Source of the DNA: Hominenteromicrobium sp900549945
GTDB taxonomy: Bacteria; Bacillota; Clostridia; Oscillospirales; Acutalibacteraceae
Length of the DNA: 59,956 bases
Assembly (NCBI GenBank): GCA_902472305.1
Contig: CABRNK010000018.1
Span: forward strand, 1-59,956
Direction: 5' to 3'
Part shown: one piece after another, positions 17,975 to 25,377 of the stretch
How positions within the stretch are numbered: position 1 is the first letter of the stretch
Layout of the letters: the number at the start of each line of letters is the position of its first letter
Notes under the pieces: generated by a model
The model's input: only the letters and a program-made list of their open reading frames with translations
Databases searched by the model: none
Told to the model about the DNA's origin: nothing
Position numbers and translations under genes: made by a program

Positions 17975-20299
17975 TCAGCCCTTGAGCTCCACGCGGCGGA
18001 TCTTGCCGCTGATCGTCTTGGGCAGCTCGTCGCGGAATTCGACGATGCGCGGGTATTTATACGGTGCTGTATTCGTTTTTACGTAGGTCTGGATCTCCTT
18101 CTTGAGCGCCTCGGTGCCCTCGGTGCCCTTCGTCAAAACGATCGACGCTTTGACGACCTGCCCGCGGATCGGATCCGGCGCGCTCGTGACGGCGCATTCG
18201 AGCACGTACGGCAGCTCCATGATGACGGATTCGATCTCAAACGGCCCGATGCGGTAGCCGGAGGACTTGATGACGTCGTCCGTGCGGCCGACATACCAGA
18301 AGTAGCCGTCCTCGTCGCGCCACGCGGTGTCGCCCGTATGGTAGAGGCCGTCGCACCACGCCTCACGCGTCTTTTCCTCGTCGCGGTAGTAGCCCATAAA
18401 GAGGCCGCAGGGCGTGTGTTTGTCAGTGCGGATGACGATCTCGCCTGTCTCGCCGACCGGCGCGGGCGTGCCGTCCGGCAGGACGAGATCGACATCGTAG
18501 AGCGGGCTTGGAACGCCCATGGAGCCCGTTTTCGGCACGGAGCCGACCGGGTTGTAGATCGAGAGCGTCGTCTCCGTCTGACCGAAGCCCTCGTAGATCG
18601 AAAGGCCCGTCGCGCGCTTCCACTGCTCGAACACCTCGGGGTTCAGCGCCTCGCCGGCCGTCGTGCTGTACTCGATCGAGGAGAGGTCGTATTTCGAAAG
18701 GTCCTCCTTGATGAAGAAGCGGTACATCGTCGGCGGCGCGCAGAAGGTCGTGATGTTGTAGCGCTTGAACATCGGCAGGATGTCGTGCGCATCGAATTTA
18801 TCGAAATCGTAGGTAAACACCGCGGCCTCGTTCATCCACTGGCCGTAGAGCTTGCCCCAGAGCGCCTTGCCCCAGCCGGTGTCGGAGATCGTGAAGTGCA
18901 GGCCCTCGGGGTTCACGTTGTGCCAGTATTTCGCGGTGATGAAGTGCCCGAGCGCGTATTTGTGGTTGTGCTCGGCGATCTTCGGGTAGCCGGTCGTGCC
19001 CGAGGTGAAGAACATCAGCATCGGGTCGCTGCCGCAGGCCGTGTCCGCCGTGCGCTCGAAAACGTCGCTCTGCGCCTCCATGCCGGCGTCGAAATCGAGC
19101 CAGCCCTCGCGCGCACCGTTCGCCATGATGAGGTGCTCGACATCATCGACGTTCTTCGCCGCGCGCATCGCCTCCTCGGCGACCTGCCCGTCCGGCGTGC
19201 AGACCAGCGCCTTCACGCCCGCCGCCTTGAAGCGATAGTCGAAATCGTGCTCCATCAGCAGGTTTGTCGCCGGGATCACGACCGCGCCGAGCTTGTGCAG
19301 CGCGAGGATCGAGAACCAGAACTGGTAGTGGCGCTTGAGCACGAGCATCACGCGGTCGCCGCGGCCGATGCCGAGGGATTTGAAATAATTCGCTGTTTTA
19401 TTCGACATGCGCTTCATATCGCCGAAGGTGAAGCGCTTTTCCTCGTGGTTCTTCGAGACCCAGAGCATCGCGAGCTTTTCGGGGTCCTTCTCGGCGATCC
19501 GGTCGACGATGTCGAACGCGAAGTTGAATTTCTCCTCGTTCGTGAACTCGATCGACTTTAAGATGCCGTTTTCGTCGAGCGCCGTGTGCACGAACGGGCT
19601 CGAAACCGTCTCGCGCTCGGTGCGGGCGAGCTTCGCCTTGATGATGCCGGCAAACTTATCCTTTTCGGGTGCGAGCGCCTCGCCGGGCCGCATGACGATC
19701 GCGTAAAACTCGCAGTCCGAGCCGCCGGTCGCGATCATGCCGTGCGGCGTCGCGCTGTTGTAGTAGATTGTGTCGCCCTCACCGAGCTCCTCCACGTGCG
19801 TGCCGACCTGCACGCGCATGCTGCCCTTGACGATGATGTCGAGCTCCTGCCCCTGATGGGTGGAGAGCTTGATCGCGACATTCTGCTCGGCTTCGTTGTA
19901 CGGCATTGTGACGTAGAACGGTTCGGCGGTCTTTTGCTTGAACAGCGGCGCGAGGTTCAGGTACTTGAAGCCGTGGCGGCGCGTGATCGGCAATCCCTCG
20001 CCGCGGCGGGAGATCGTATAGGTGGAAAGCGTCGGGCTAACGCCCTTGATGAGGTCGGTCGGGTCCACGCCGAAGCGCTCCGCGCATTTGTAGATAAACG
20101 TGAAGCTGAAATCGCTCTCGCCCGTCTCGCAGCGTCTGTATTCCTCGGGGGTCACGCCGGTCCGCTGCGCCATTTCCTCCTCGGAAAGGCCCATGATCTC
20201 GCGCATCGTGCGGATTCGCTCCGCCACCTCCGCGAGCTGTGTTTTGAGGTCTGTCTTTTCAGATCTCGCCGTCTGTGTTTCGTTTGCCAAATCAATCAT
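17975..20299 (-). CDS. HTH-cupin-acyl-CoA synthetase fusion (AMP-binding)
   Basis: 774 residues in three parts. Residues about 15-85 are an XRE helix-turn-helix (MGLSEEEMAQRTGVTPEEY). About 110-205 is a cupin (THQGQELDIIVKGSMRV, GEGDTIYYNSATPHG). About 235-774 is an adenylate-forming ligase with LMFFTSGTTGYPK, the YEGFGQTETT motif, YHTGDTAWRDEDGYFWYVGR and C-terminal catalytic lysine in PKTISGKIRR. It resembles medium-chain/aryl acyl-CoA synthetases. The usual HTH-cupin regulator here is one chain with the enzyme. Expression is under a T-box leader. The open frame runs on upstream to 20596 through that leader, but the ATG at 20299 with GGAAAGGA is the first sensible start. Confidence 0.88.
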   Translation of the reverse strand: MIDLANETQTARSEKTDLKTQLAEVAERIRTMREIMGLSEEEMAQRTGVTPEEYRRCETGESDFSFTFIYKCAERFGVDPTDLIKGVSPTLSTYTISRRGEGLPITRRHGFKYLNLAPLFKQKTAEPFYVTMPYNEAEQNVAIKLSTHQGQELDIIVKGSMRVQVGTHVEELGEGDTIYYNSATPHGMIATGGSDCEFYAIVMRPGEALAPEKDKFAGIIKAKLARTERETVSSPFVHTALDENGILKSIEFTNEEKFNFAFDIVDRIAEKDPEKLAMLWVSKNHEEKRFTFGDMKRMSNKTANYFKSLGIGRGDRVMLVLKRHYQFWFSILALHKLGAVVIPATNLLMEHDFDYRFKAAGVKALVCTPDGQVAEEAMRAAKNVDDVEHLIMANGAREGWLDFDAGMEAQSDVFERTADTACGSDPMLMFFTSGTTGYPKIAEHNHKYALGHFITAKYWHNVNPEGLHFTISDTGWGKALWGKLYGQWMNEAAVFTYDFDKFDAHDILPMFKRYNITTFCAPPTMYRFFIKEDLSKYDLSSIEYSTTAGEALNPEVFEQWKRATGLSIYEGFGQTETTLSIYNPVGSVPKTGSMGVPSPLYDVDLVLPDGTPAPVGETGEIVIRTDKHTPCGLFMGYYRDEEKTREAWCDGLYHTGDTAWRDEDGYFWYVGRTDDVIKSSGYRIGPFEIESVIMELPYVLECAVTSAPDPIRGQVVKASIVLTKGTEGTEALKKEIQTYVKTNTAPYKYPRIVEFRDELPKTISGKIRRVELKG

Positions 20300-20341
20300 T
20301 CCTTTCCTGTGTTTTCCAAAGGCGAAGCGGCCGCTCCGAAT

Positions 20342-20625
20342 AAAAAAACTCCGTCTCAAATCACTTTGAGACGGAGCAAAATCCGCGGTACCACTCAAAT
20401 TGCTCCCGCAGGGGGAGCCGCTCTTCGGGCTCTCATGAAGCCCTATGCACTGACGCAGCACATCTCGGAAAGCATCTACTCGCCTATTCGGCTTTGGGGC
20501 TTTCAGCTCGGAAGGGATGGGCAATCGTTCCTTTTGTATCGGCTCGCAGCAGCCGCCGACTCTCTGAAACAAACCGGACCGCGCCGTCTTCGTCATCGCT
20601 TTTGGAATATAAAATTTTCTGGAAT
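20342..20625 (-). ncRNA. T-box leader (tRNA-sensing riboswitch) with terminator
   Basis: The minus strand carries the T-box sequence AGTGGTACCGCGG (20395-20383) followed by a 12-bp terminator stem (20349-20360 with 20365-20376) and seven Ts. Upstream are the Stem I hallmarks: an AGAGAG motif, then GGCGGCTG within a closed TCGGC/GCCGA stem. The variable base of TGGN is T, which pairs with tRNA discriminator A; that excludes Cys, Gly and Thr tRNAs. The specifier lies in GGAACGATTGCCCATCCC; ATT, GCC and CCC are possible, and I could not settle it by eye. Confidence 0.9.
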
Positions 20626-20631
20626 AAATCT

Positions 20632-20660
20632 ACTATACTCGGTTCGCGCCGCGTTGTCAA
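20632..20660 (-). promoter_or_regulatory. consensus promoter of the T-box leader
   Basis: TTGACA (20660-20655), 17 bases, TATAGT (20637-20632) on the minus strand. It lies directly before the T-box RNA and just past the end of the mrp gene. Confidence 0.88.
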
Positions 20661-20668
20661 CTGTTTTT

Positions 20669-21517
20669 TCAGGAATTCTGCGCTTCCTTCTTCGCGGCCT
20701 CCACGGCGTCCGCCGCTTCGTCGAGCCAGTCGCCCTCAAAGAGCTCGATCACGCCGCGGTCGCACAGCGAGGCGATCTGCGGGTCGAGCGGAATGCGCCC
20801 GAGCACCTTCAGGCCGTATTTCGCCGCCACCTCGTCGATATGGCTCTCGCCGAACACCTTGAACGGCTCGCCGCAGCCCGGGCACTTGACATAGCTGTAA
20901 TTTTCAATCAGGCCGAGCACCGGCACGTTCATCATCTGCGCCATTTCGACCGCCTTCGAGACGATCATGGAGACGAGCTCCTGCGGCGAGGTGACGATGA
21001 TGATGCCGTCGAGCGGGATGGACTGGAACACCGTCAGCGGCGCGTCGCCGGTTCCGGGGGGCAGATCGACGAACATGCAGTCTACCTCGTTCCAGATCAC
21101 GTCGCTCCAGAACTGTTTGATGACGCCGGCGATCACCGGGCCGCGCCAGACAACCGGCGCCGTTTCGTCCTCGAGCAGAAGGTTGATGCTCATGACCTCG
21201 ATGCCGGTCTTTGTGCTGACCGGGAAGAGGCCGTCCTCACAGCCCTGCGCCTTTTCGTGCATGCCGAAGCATTTCGGGATCGACGGGCCCGTCACGTCGG
21301 CGTCGAGAATCGCCGTCTTGAGGCCGCGGCGCTGCATCGTGACGGACATCATCGAGGTGACAAGACTCTTGCCAACGCCGCCCTTGCCGCTGACGACGCC
21401 AATGACCTTTTTCACCCGGCTCATCTTATTCATGGGCGCGAGAAAGCTCTCCGGCTGCTGGCGGGAGGGACAGTCCTCGCCGCAGCTCGAGCAATCGTGC
21501 GTGCAGTTTTCGCTCAT
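20669..21517 (-). CDS. Mrp/NBP35-family iron-sulfur carrier ATPase
   Basis: 282 residues. A deviant Walker A GVVSGKGGVGKS marks the MinD/Mrp family. An N-terminal cysteine cluster (Cys5, Cys9, Cys12, Cys16 in MSENCTHDCSSCGEDC) and a later CPGCG pair fit binding of a transferable 4Fe-4S cluster. It would help mature iron-sulfur enzymes, which are abundant in this window. The start at MSENC is preferred over the longer frame, which reads through AT-rich leader DNA. Confidence 0.92.
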   Translation of the reverse strand: MSENCTHDCSSCGEDCPSRQQPESFLAPMNKMSRVKKVIGVVSGKGGVGKSLVTSMMSVTMQRRGLKTAILDADVTGPSIPKCFGMHEKAQGCEDGLFPVSTKTGIEVMSINLLLEDETAPVVWRGPVIAGVIKQFWSDVIWNEVDCMFVDLPPGTGDAPLTVFQSIPLDGIIIVTSPQELVSMIVSKAVEMAQMMNVPVLGLIENYSYVKCPGCGEPFKVFGESHIDEVAAKYGLKVLGRIPLDPQIASLCDRGVIELFEGDWLDEAADAVEAAKKEAQNS

Positions 21518-21648
21518 ATTCTTTACAACTTCTTTCTCAAAAAAATTCGGATAAGCTCCATGGAAATTATGATAGCCTTTTCGAACAGTTTTGTCAAGAC
21601 GCACGCGGTTTATGCGCCCGTTTCCCCCGCTTTCCTACCCCGCGGGCC

Positions 21649-22314
21649 CTATTTTTCGCCGGAAAGGAACATCAGCCCGAAGCTGACCGCAAGAAACGCA
21701 CAGGAGCACCAGATCGCCGGCGCGCCCCACGCGAGCGCCGCAACGCTTCCGAGCCCCGCCCCCGCCGCAAAGGAGAGGATCACGCCGCCGTACCGCAGCG
21801 CGTCGCGCAGCAGGTTCCTCTCATGCGTGCGGAAAAATGCGCAGAGCATCTCCGTGCCGCTGCGCAGATTGCCGATGCACATGGTGCTCGCATAGGAATT
21901 TCCGCGCATCTTGCGGAACGACTGCACCTGCATCGCGCAGACGAACGAGATCATCGCGTTCGCGATGTTGTCAATCGGGATGAAGCCGACGAAAAACAGC
22001 AGCGTGATCTCGATCAAAAGGATGGTCTGCCGCCAGTGCAGGCGGCGCGCATAGCGGAACGCGCCGCGAATCAGCTCGGCAAAGCAGGTGCCCGTGACGA
22101 ACGCGACAAGCGGGATCGCATAGTGCAGGGCGTTCCCCCAGCTTCCGTGCAGAAGATGCGCGCTCAAAAGCACAATGTTGCCCGTCTGCGCGTTGGCGAA
22201 CACCTGCCCGCGGAAGCAGTAGGCGTATGCGTCCTGAAAGCCGCCCGAAAGCGTCAGAAACAGCGCGGTCAGGTAGGCGTCGGACATCTGCCCGGCTGGG
22301 CTGCGGCGCTTCAT
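21649..22314 (-). CDS. YoaK family membrane protein (DUF1275)
   Basis: 221 residues with about six hydrophobic segments. It begins with the family's SDAYLTALFLTLSGGFQDAY and contains FANAQTGNIVLLS, the family's hallmark. The function is not established; members are small inner-membrane proteins of the DUF1275 group. Start at MKRRSPAG; its ATG follows the stop of a 34-codon frame by one base, so the two are probably translationally coupled. It is divergent from a LysR gene with a palindromic site between them. Confidence 0.88.
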   Translation of the reverse strand: MKRRSPAGQMSDAYLTALFLTLSGGFQDAYAYCFRGQVFANAQTGNIVLLSAHLLHGSWGNALHYAIPLVAFVTGTCFAELIRGAFRYARRLHWRQTILLIEITLLFFVGFIPIDNIANAMISFVCAMQVQSFRKMRGNSYASTMCIGNLRSGTEMLCAFFRTHERNLLRDALRYGGVILSFAAGAGLGSVAALAWGAPAIWCSCAFLAVSFGLMFLSGEK

Positions 22315-22315
22315 A

Positions 22316-22420
22316 TCACCGCCCCACCCTTCTGCGCTCCCTGTAAAACGGGAGCACGACGGAAAGCAGCACGCGCACCGCGCAGAGCGCGACAACCAAA
22401 ACAATTTCCCAAGCACTCAT
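22316..22420 (-). CDS. 34-aa membrane microprotein upstream of yoaK
   Basis: ATG at 22420 with GAGGGATAA upstream, stop at 22316-22318, one base before the yoaK ATG. The product starts MSAWEIVLVVALCAVRVLLS and ends in a basic FYRERRRVGR tail: one membrane segment with a positive C-terminus. The placement, ribosome site and spacing support a real coupled microprotein; no known family is recognised. Confidence 0.5.
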   Translation of the reverse strand: MSAWEIVLVVALCAVRVLLSVVLPFYRERRRVGR

Positions 22421-22480
22421 TTCTTATCCCTCAAATCCTCATAAATATCGTTTTGCCGCTTGATTTACCGGCCAACACCT

Positions 22481-22516
22481 ATTATAATTAAATTTATTCA
22501 TATGTAAAATACATAT
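22481..22516 (-). promoter_or_regulatory. yoaK-side promoter with overlapping LysR-type palindrome
   Basis: Minus-strand -35 TTTACA (22508-22503), 16 bases, -10 TATAAT (22486-22481). A palindrome ATATGTA-AAA-TACATAT (22500-22516) covers the -35 and has the T-N11-A form of LysR boxes. The divergent LysR protein is the likely binder. Confidence 0.6.
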
Positions 22517-22561
22517 CTTACATTTATATTATGTCATTAAGATATTATTGAGGGAGCCGCC

Positions 22562-23464
22562 ATGCTGATCAGCTACGATTACTACCGTATCTTCTATTAT
22601 GTCGCAAAATACCGCAGCTTTACACAGGCCGCAAACATTCTTTTGAGCAACCAGCCGAATATTTCCCGCGCCGTCAAGAATTTGGAGAACGCGCTCGGCT
22701 GCACGCTGTTCGTGCGCTCCAACCGCAGCGTGCGGCTCACGCCCGAGGGCGAACAGCTCTACGCACACATTCAAATCGCCTTCGAGCAGATTCAGGCCGG
22801 CGAGGAGGCGCTGGCGCTCGAGCGCAGCCTGCAAAGCGGCAGCGTTTCGATCGGCGCGAGCGAAACCGCCCTGCACTGCCTGCTTCTGCCGGTGCTGCGC
22901 AGCTTCCGCCGAACCTACCCCGGCATCCGCCTGCGCGTGACAAACCACCTGACGACGCAGGCCATTGCGGCGCTGAAAAGCGGCCTTGTCGACCTTTCGG
23001 TCGTGACGACGCCGCTCGAGCCCGCCCGCTCGCTCGTGGCCGTGCCGATCAAGCCTTTCCGCGAGGTCGCCGTCTGCGGCCCCGCCTTTTCGGCGCTCGC
23101 CGAGCGCCCGCGCGCCCTGCACGAACTTGCGGGCTGCCCGTTCGTCTCGCTCGGCGCGCAGACCAAAACCTTCGAATTCTACGCGGGCTTTTTCTCCCAG
23201 CACGGGCTGGCGCTCGCACCGGACGTGGAGGCCGCCACGGCCGACCAGATTCTGCCGATGGTGGAAAACGACCTCGGCATCGGCTTTGTGCCCGAGGATT
23301 TCCTGCCGGGCGACGCGGCGCAGCGCGGCATCCGCGTCATCGAGCTGCTCGAGCCGGTCCCGCCGCGTTCCGTCTGCCTCGTCAAGCGCCGCGACCAGAC
23401 GCTGAGCCTCGCCGCAAAGGCGCTCGAGCAGATGATCCGCGCCGCAGGCGAGCCCGCCGTCTGA
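22562..23464 (+). CDS. LysR family transcriptional regulator
   Basis: 300 residues. The N-terminal winged helix reads YRSFTQAANILLSNQPNIS (about 19-37) then ALGCTLFVRSNRSVRLTPEG, classic for LysR. The C-terminal two-lobed effector domain begins near 88. It is divergently arranged with the yoaK pair, and the palindrome between them suggests it regulates them and itself. The inducer is unknown. Confidence 0.93.
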   Translation: MLISYDYYRIFYYVAKYRSFTQAANILLSNQPNISRAVKNLENALGCTLFVRSNRSVRLTPEGEQLYAHIQIAFEQIQAGEEALALERSLQSGSVSIGASETALHCLLLPVLRSFRRTYPGIRLRVTNHLTTQAIAALKSGLVDLSVVTTPLEPARSLVAVPIKPFREVAVCGPAFSALAERPRALHELAGCPFVSLGAQTKTFEFYAGFFSQHGLALAPDVEAATADQILPMVENDLGIGFVPEDFLPGDAAQRGIRVIELLEPVPPRSVCLVKRRDQTLSLAAKALEQMIRAAGEPAV

Positions 23465-23485
23465 CGCGGCTCAGACAGCGCCCAA

Positions 23486-23517
23486 AGGAGCGGAAAGCCG
23501 ACAGGCCTCCCGCTCCT
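23486..23517 (+). terminator. weak terminator between convergent genes
   Basis: 8-bp stem AGGAGCGG (23486-23493) with CCGCTCCT (23510-23517), lying between the ends of the LysR and NAD(P)-binding genes. The T tail is poor. Confidence 0.4.
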
Positions 23518-23611
23518 CTATATCTGCACCCATGTTCCAGCCGCCAATGCGCATGCGGGGGCACGCGCACAGACAGCCGCATTGCCGCGCAGCTCAGATT
23601 TCCGGCGCCGC

Positions 23612-24244
23612 TCACGCCCCCACGACGCTGATGCGCTGCCGGATGTGTTCGCCGCGCTCGGCCTCGTCGAGCATGGCTGCGGCATAATCTGCATAGCTGA
23701 TCGCACTTTCCCCACGCGCATTCAGTGTGAGCTCCTCGCCGCCGAAGCAGTAGCGGCCGGTTTTTTCGCCGTCCGCGCGGAAGTCCGCCGCCGGCGAGAG
23801 ATACGTCCAGCGCACATCCTCCCGCTTCCGCAGCGCAGCGAGCGCCTCCGCCATGGCCGCCGCAAGCGGCTTAAAGGCCTCCGGAAAATCGGGGCTTTCT
23901 GCGAGGCAGGCCGTGTGCGCCGCATCCGTATACAGGCTGCCTGCCCCGCCGACAACAAGCAAGCGTGCCTGCGTGCCGGAAAGCAGGTCGCAGAGATGCA
24001 GCAGCGAGGTGCTGTGCTGCGGCAGCGTTTCCGGCGTCCACGCGCCGAATGCGTCGATGACCACATCGCTTCCCGCGAGATCCTCCCGTGTCAGGTCGAA
24101 AAGATCCCGAACGAGCACATCGGCGCCCGCCGGCGCTGCCGCCGCATCCCGCACGACTGCCGTGACCGCGTGCCCTCTCGAGAGCGCCTCGCGCACGAGC
24201 ATTGAGCCCTGTTTTCCCGCCGCACAAACCACTGTGATTTTCAT
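23612..24244 (-). CDS. NAD(P)-binding Rossmann protein (atypical SDR, NmrA/YwnB-like)
   Basis: 210 residues. MKITVVCAAGKQGSMLVREA (1-20) is the glycine-rich dinucleotide loop of atypical short-chain dehydrogenases. DVVIDAFGAW and LLVVGGAGSLY follow in the usual places, and the SDR Tyr-x3-Lys is absent, as in NmrA-like members. These often act as quinone/flavin-related reductases or redox sensors. It is divergent from an HxlR regulator, an arrangement typical for HxlR-controlled oxidoreductase genes. Confidence 0.82.
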   Translation of the reverse strand: MKITVVCAAGKQGSMLVREALSRGHAVTAVVRDAAAAPAGADVLVRDLFDLTREDLAGSDVVIDAFGAWTPETLPQHSTSLLHLCDLLSGTQARLLVVGGAGSLYTDAAHTACLAESPDFPEAFKPLAAAMAEALAALRKREDVRWTYLSPAADFRADGEKTGRYCFGGEELTLNARGESAISYADYAAAMLDEAERGEHIRQRISVVGA

Positions 24245-24316
24245 CTTTGTTTCCTCCGTATCTGCATGATGATTTTTGAGCCTGCCGGAGCGGCCGTCTC
24301 CGCATCTCTTGTCTAC

Positions 24317-24345
24317 AGTATACCTTCAATAGGCTCTATTGTAAA
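24317..24345 (-). promoter_or_regulatory. promoter of the NAD(P)-binding gene with embedded operator
   Basis: -35 TTTACA (24345-24340), 17 bases, -10 TATACT (24322-24317). The spacer contains the perfect palindrome CAATAG-GCT-CTATTG (24327-24341), a likely HxlR binding site. A second short inverted repeat (AGCAC/GTGCT) lies just upstream. Confidence 0.72.
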
Positions 24346-24420
24346 GTAAGCACAATAAAGTGCTATAGGAACCAAAATGATACTATTCAGATTATAAGCC
24401 GCTTTTGGCTTCCCCTATAT

Positions 24421-24449
24421 TTGACAAGCTCGGAAAATTGGCGTATAAT
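24421..24449 (+). promoter_or_regulatory. perfect consensus promoter of the HxlR gene
   Basis: TTGACA (24421-24426), 17 bases, TATAAT (24444-24449). It matches the sigma-70/sigma-A consensus exactly. Confidence 0.9.
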
Positions 24450-24493
24450 GCTTAGGAACCCAGCAGTCTTTCAATGATTTGGAGGTCCTTTTT

Positions 24494-24832
24494 ATGCCGG
24501 ATACGATGGCTTTAAAAACACTGCCGGCCTGCCCGGTGGAAACGACGCTGATGCTGATCGGCGACAAGTGGAAAGTGCTGATCCTGCGGGATCTGCTGCC
24601 CGGCAAAAAGCGCTTCGGCGAGCTAAAAAAATCGCTCAGCGGCATTTCGCAGAAGGTGCTGACCGCCCAGCTGCGCGCCATGGAGGATAGCGGGCTGCTG
24701 ACGCGCACCGTGTACGCCGAAGTGCCGCCGCGCGTGGAATACGCGCTGACGCCGCTCGGCATGAGCCTGCGTCCGGTGCTCGACGCGCTGTGGACGTGGG
24801 GCGAAGATTACAAAGCCCGCCGCGGGGCGTGA
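24494..24832 (+). CDS. HxlR family transcriptional regulator
   Basis: 112 residues, a winged-helix protein. CPVETTLMLIGDKWKVLILR (about 13-32), ISQKVLTAQLRAMEDSGLL and the wing YAEVPPRVEYALTPLG are diagnostic. HxlR proteins sense aldehydes, quinones or redox stress. Start ATG at 24494 has GGAGG eight bases upstream; a TTG at 24479 overlaps that site and is not used. It probably represses the divergent NAD(P)-binding gene. Confidence 0.93.
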   Translation: MPDTMALKTLPACPVETTLMLIGDKWKVLILRDLLPGKKRFGELKKSLSGISQKVLTAQLRAMEDSGLLTRTVYAEVPPRVEYALTPLGMSLRPVLDALWTWGEDYKARRGA

Positions 24833-24907
24833 CACAGCCGCTCCGCAGCGCCGTGCAGAGCAGTGAAGCTGTCCGCGCCGGCGAGGCGGTCCGAACGCTG
24901 TATTTGC

Positions 24908-24946
24908 AAAAAAGAAGCGGAGGGCAAATGCTCTCCGCTTCTTTTT
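24908..24946 (+). terminator. bidirectional terminator
   Basis: Stem AAGAAGCGGAG / CTCCGCTTCTT within 24908-24922 and 24933-24946, with A and T runs on either side. It ends the HxlR gene and the convergent small membrane gene. Confidence 0.88.
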
Positions 24947-24968
24947 GATTGACCGGCTGAACTGCTTT

Positions 24969-25292
24969 TTATTTTGCCGCTGCGTCGCGCTCCTTGTCGA
25001 GCTTGACATTGCGGAAATAGAGGATCATGTCGATCGTGATCTCGACAAAGTTCAGGACATAGAATACCCAGCCCAGATAGAAAATCGGGCCGCTCTTGCC
25101 GATGATGAAGCACTGGATGCACTTCATCACGATGCCCGCGATGTAGCCGAGCCAGATGAAGAACTCAAACTGCAGGCTCTTGCCCTTCGCGGTTCTCGAC
25201 TTCACGGACTTGTAGATGGAAAGCGGCCAGGAAAGGCCGAAGGCGAGAATCATGATGGTTTCCAGAATCTCAGCAATCATTTCAGGTGTCAT
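24969..25292 (-). CDS. small PQ-loop / SemiSWEET-like membrane protein
   Basis: 107 residues with three hydrophobic segments. The first carries FGLSWPLSIYKSVKSRTAKG, close to the PQ-loop pattern (WP/QP, then S-x2-K-S, R-T-x2-G) of SemiSWEET and related carriers, which dimerise to move small solutes. It follows the fumarase operon beyond a terminator. Substrate is unknown, and some PQ-loop proteins are not sugar carriers. Confidence 0.65.
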   Translation of the reverse strand: MTPEMIAEILETIMILAFGLSWPLSIYKSVKSRTAKGKSLQFEFFIWLGYIAGIVMKCIQCFIIGKSGPIFYLGWVFYVLNFVEITIDMILYFRNVKLDKERDAAAK

Positions 25293-25340
25293 TTCGCTTC
25301 ATTCCCCTTTTATTCTGTCAGAATTGATGTGCACAAACAA

Positions 25341-25361
25341 GAGGCGGAGCAATTCCGCCTC
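25341..25361 (-). terminator. terminator of the Hdr-Flx-Frd-Fum operon
   Basis: Perfect 8-bp stem GAGGCGGA/TCCGCCTC with a 5-base loop, 17 bases past the fumB-type stop. On the minus strand it is followed by TTGTTTGT. Confidence 0.75.
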
Positions 25362-25377
25362 CTGCTGCAAAGACAAT

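Noticed and set aside
20520..20545. Cys specifier (TGC) for the T-box
   Set aside because: The T-box TGGN base is T, which needs discriminator A; tRNA-Cys has discriminator U.
17852..21895. 569- and 769-codon open frames antisense to the acyl-CoA synthetase and mrp genes
   Set aside because: Same GC-driven shadow effect; no ribosome sites or recognisable domains, and the second one crosses the T-box leader.
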